Part shown: positions 6,047 through 6,189 of the stretch, piece by piece
Layout of the letters: the number at the start of each line of letters is the position of its first letter
Numbering within the stretch: the stretch's first letter is position 1
Assembly (NCBI GenBank): GCA_902771745.1
Contig: CACXYG010000090.1
Location: forward strand, 1-6,189
DNA length: 6,189 nt
Direction of reading: 5' to 3'
Source of the DNA: an uncultured Erysipelotrichaceae bacterium
GTDB taxonomy: Bacteria; Bacillota_I; Bacilli_A; RFN20; CAG-288
Translations under genes and position numbers: made by a program
Notes under the pieces: generated by a model
The model's input: only the letters and a program-made list of their open reading frames with translations
Database searches by the model: none
What the model was told of the DNA's origin: nothing

Positions 6047-6189
6047 GTATGACGGGCATGTTATAAATCTAGGGTGAAAGTCCCAAGAGGCATAGTTGCC
6101 AGTGAACTCGATAGCGACTTGCAAAGCGTAAACCAGTGATGGTGCGTGAAAAGAAGCAATAGCGAAATAGTGGCCCAACGAACAGAAAC
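6047..6189 (+). mobile_element. 5' end of a group IIC intron, continuing beyond the window
   Basis: This stretch has no supported ORF and carries features of a bacterial group II intron 5' end. It begins GTATG (consensus GTGYG), followed by a GGGCATG segment. AGGGTGAAAGTCCC (6071-6084) is a hallmark hairpin of domain I. Next come the hairpin GGCA-TAGT-TGCC (6089-6100), a TTGCAAAGCGTAAACC segment and, near the window end, GAAAAGAAGC and CGAACAGAAAC. From memory, the order and wording match the Oceanobacillus iheyensis group IIC intron (GUGUG, GGCAUG, AGGGUGAGAGUCCC, ACGCAAGGG, GAAGGAAGC, GAACACGAAC). It starts exactly after the T-tract of an intrinsic terminator, the established insertion site of group IIC introns, and lies in the same orientation. 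The reverse transcriptase/maturase gene and 3' domains would lie past 6189. The third base is A instead of the usual G. Confidence 0.8.

Noticed and set aside
5954..6178. A 74-codon - strand ORF spanning the NUDIX 3' end and the intron start
   Set aside because: It crosses the NUDIX gene, terminator and intron junction on the opposite strand; no motif or ribosome binding site supports it.
6060..6189. A riboswitch or other small structured RNA after the NUDIX gene
   Set aside because: The GGGTGAAAGTCCC hairpin and GNRA-like pieces first suggest a riboswitch, but the GTATG start right after a terminator and the order of motifs fit a group IIC intron better.
1..6189. A CRISPR array, tRNA gene, phage defence island or other novel multi-gene system
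   Set aside because: No spaced direct repeats or tRNA-like cloverleaf were seen. The complete genes belong to known families in separate transcription units.

Overview
The window looks like chromosomal DNA of a low-to-moderate GC member of the Bacillota (Firmicutes). The signs are strong purine-rich Shine-Dalgarno sites, several intrinsic terminators with T-tracts, and the gene families present: a degenerate GGDEF/EAL protein with a PAS domain carrying a CxxCP motif, a DUF368 protein, RmuC and NUDIX. An Erysipelotrichia-like gut or oral lineage is my guess from style only; there is no rRNA or other marker to test it.

Layout. (1) Bases 1-2421, + strand: a large cyclic-di-GMP-type signalling protein (GAF-like, PAS-like, degenerate GGDEF, degenerate EAL). 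Its reading frame looks coding from base 4 onward, but bases 1-3 are an in-frame TAA, so the ATG at 79 may not be a natural start. (2) Bases 2422-2543: a convergent intergenic region with two strong hairpin terminators, one of them bidirectional. (3) Bases 2544-3023, - strand: a YhcH/YjgK/YiaL-family (DUF386) protein with its own promoter region and a perfect 12-bp palindrome over the predicted transcription start. (4) Bases 3172-4167, - strand: a DUF368 membrane protein, the family that includes PopT-type undecaprenyl-phosphate translocases, with its own terminator. (5) Bases 4168-4328: a divergent promoter region. (6) Bases 4329-6030, + strand: rmuC followed by an overlapping NUDIX hydrolase gene, a two-gene operon ending in a terminator whose loop contains the NUDIX stop codon. 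(7) Bases 6047-6189: non-coding sequence with the features of the 5' end of a group IIC intron, starting exactly after the T-tract of that terminator. The rest of the intron lies beyond the window.

The genes form four independent transcription units rather than one pathway. Only rmuC and the NUDIX gene are clearly co-transcribed; a shared role in genome maintenance or nucleotide housekeeping is possible but inferred. The most notable feature is the group IIC intron 5' end at the terminator. It is a known kind of element at its classic target, but it would be missed by gene-only annotation. The catalytically degraded GGDEF/EAL protein with the suspicious N-terminus comes second.
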